From Stramonita haemastoma (lineage: Eukaryota > Mollusca > Gastropoda > Neogastropoda > Muricidae): 17,500 bases of DNA. Of this stretch, positions 17,424 through 17,500 are shown in pieces. The notes below the pieces were generated by a model. It had not been told where the DNA came from. It searched no databases and saw nothing but the letters and a program-made list of their open reading frames with translations. Both the position numbers and the translations under genes were made by a program. Position 1 is the first letter of the stretch; the number at the start of each line of letters is the position of its first letter. The stretch is taken from contig CM060324.1 in assembly GCA_030674155.1 (NCBI GenBank), positions 58,867,316-58,884,815 on the forward strand, written 5' to 3'.

Positions 17424-17477
17424 GTTCCCTCTTCTTTCTGATCTCCTCCCACTGACGCATGTTGCCAGGTGCATGCA
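17424..17477 (-). CDS. internal coding exon of the - strand gene, unknown protein
   Basis: 54 bases on the - strand, entered by TGTGTGCAG (ends 17478) and left by a consensus donor (GAAC then GTAAGTATCC, 17422-17423 being the GT). The favoured frame reads HAPGNMRQWEEIRKKRE, a highly charged segment typical of a helix or coiled coil, and hands one base to the next exon. The acceptor is preceded by a TG repeat instead of a pyrimidine tract, so the true 5' edge may differ, for example at the later CAG before TGGGAGGAG. I cannot name the protein. The other two frames are also open over this short span. Confidence 0.5.
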
Positions 17478-17479
17478 CT

Positions 17480-17498
17480 GCACACACACACACACACA
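17480..17498 (+). repeat. (CA)n microsatellite at the window edge
   Basis: A CA array reaching the end of the window; on the - strand it is the TG stretch just before the putative acceptor. The array may continue beyond the window. Confidence 0.9.
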
Positions 17499-17500
17499 TT

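Noticed and set aside
1..17500. An undescribed multi-gene defence or metabolic system
   Set aside because: There is no cluster of intact genes. Everything supportable is gene ends, SINEs, relics and simple repeats.

Overview
This is eukaryotic, AT-rich, mostly non-coding DNA. The best guess is a mollusc, probably a gastropod. The reasons are many long (TG)n arrays, several uninterrupted poly(G) and poly(T) runs, and a tRNA-derived SINE with a CORE-like middle section of the kind I associate with molluscs. There are no operons, no bacterial-type coding density and no long open reading frame free of low-complexity sequence. The species assignment is inference, not something the sequence proves.

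Layout. From 1 to about 16.0 kb the + strand is visibly T/G-rich: nearly all long homopolymers are T or G, and all dinucleotide arrays read TG. The main exception is an A/purine-rich patch at about 1.0-1.6 kb. After about 16.03 kb the bias reverses to A/C-rich with CA repeats. The switch sits between two opposed poly(A) signals: three overlapping AATAAA on + (16009-16024) and one AATAAA on - (16248-16253), the latter followed by a GT-rich stretch on its own strand. I read this as the tail-to-tail junction of two convergent genes. The right-hand gene (- strand) has a good two-exon end: an internal exon at 17424-17477 with a GTAAGT donor, an intron of about 1 kb, and a last exon whose short reading frame stops at 16422. 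The left-hand transcript (+ strand) would be very long, with most of the window as its intron and/or 3' UTR. Candidate terminal coding exons at 4784-4930 and 13371-13595 are possible but weak. A separate - strand terminal-exon candidate lies at 1853-1980.

Mobile DNA. The clearest element is a complete SINE at 9014-9305 with a perfect 13-bp target-site duplication and a tRNA-Thr(CGT)-like head. A 5'-truncated copy of the same family lies at 9403-9565 with its own 9-bp duplication. Remnants include tRNA-like SINE heads near 3323-3410, 13640-13730 (- strand) and 16527-16610, a decayed non-LTR retrotransposon C-terminus at 10819-11015, and a common interspersed-repeat motif near 9931-9985.

Simple repeats are unusually dense between 7.49 and 8.77 kb: several TG arrays, a four-copy 24-bp tandem repeat and a diverged duplication of about 87 bp. 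Two clean hairpins stand out (9620-9680 and 13707-13729). I see no CRISPR array, functional tRNA, rRNA, toxin or viral gene, and no convincing new multi-gene system.
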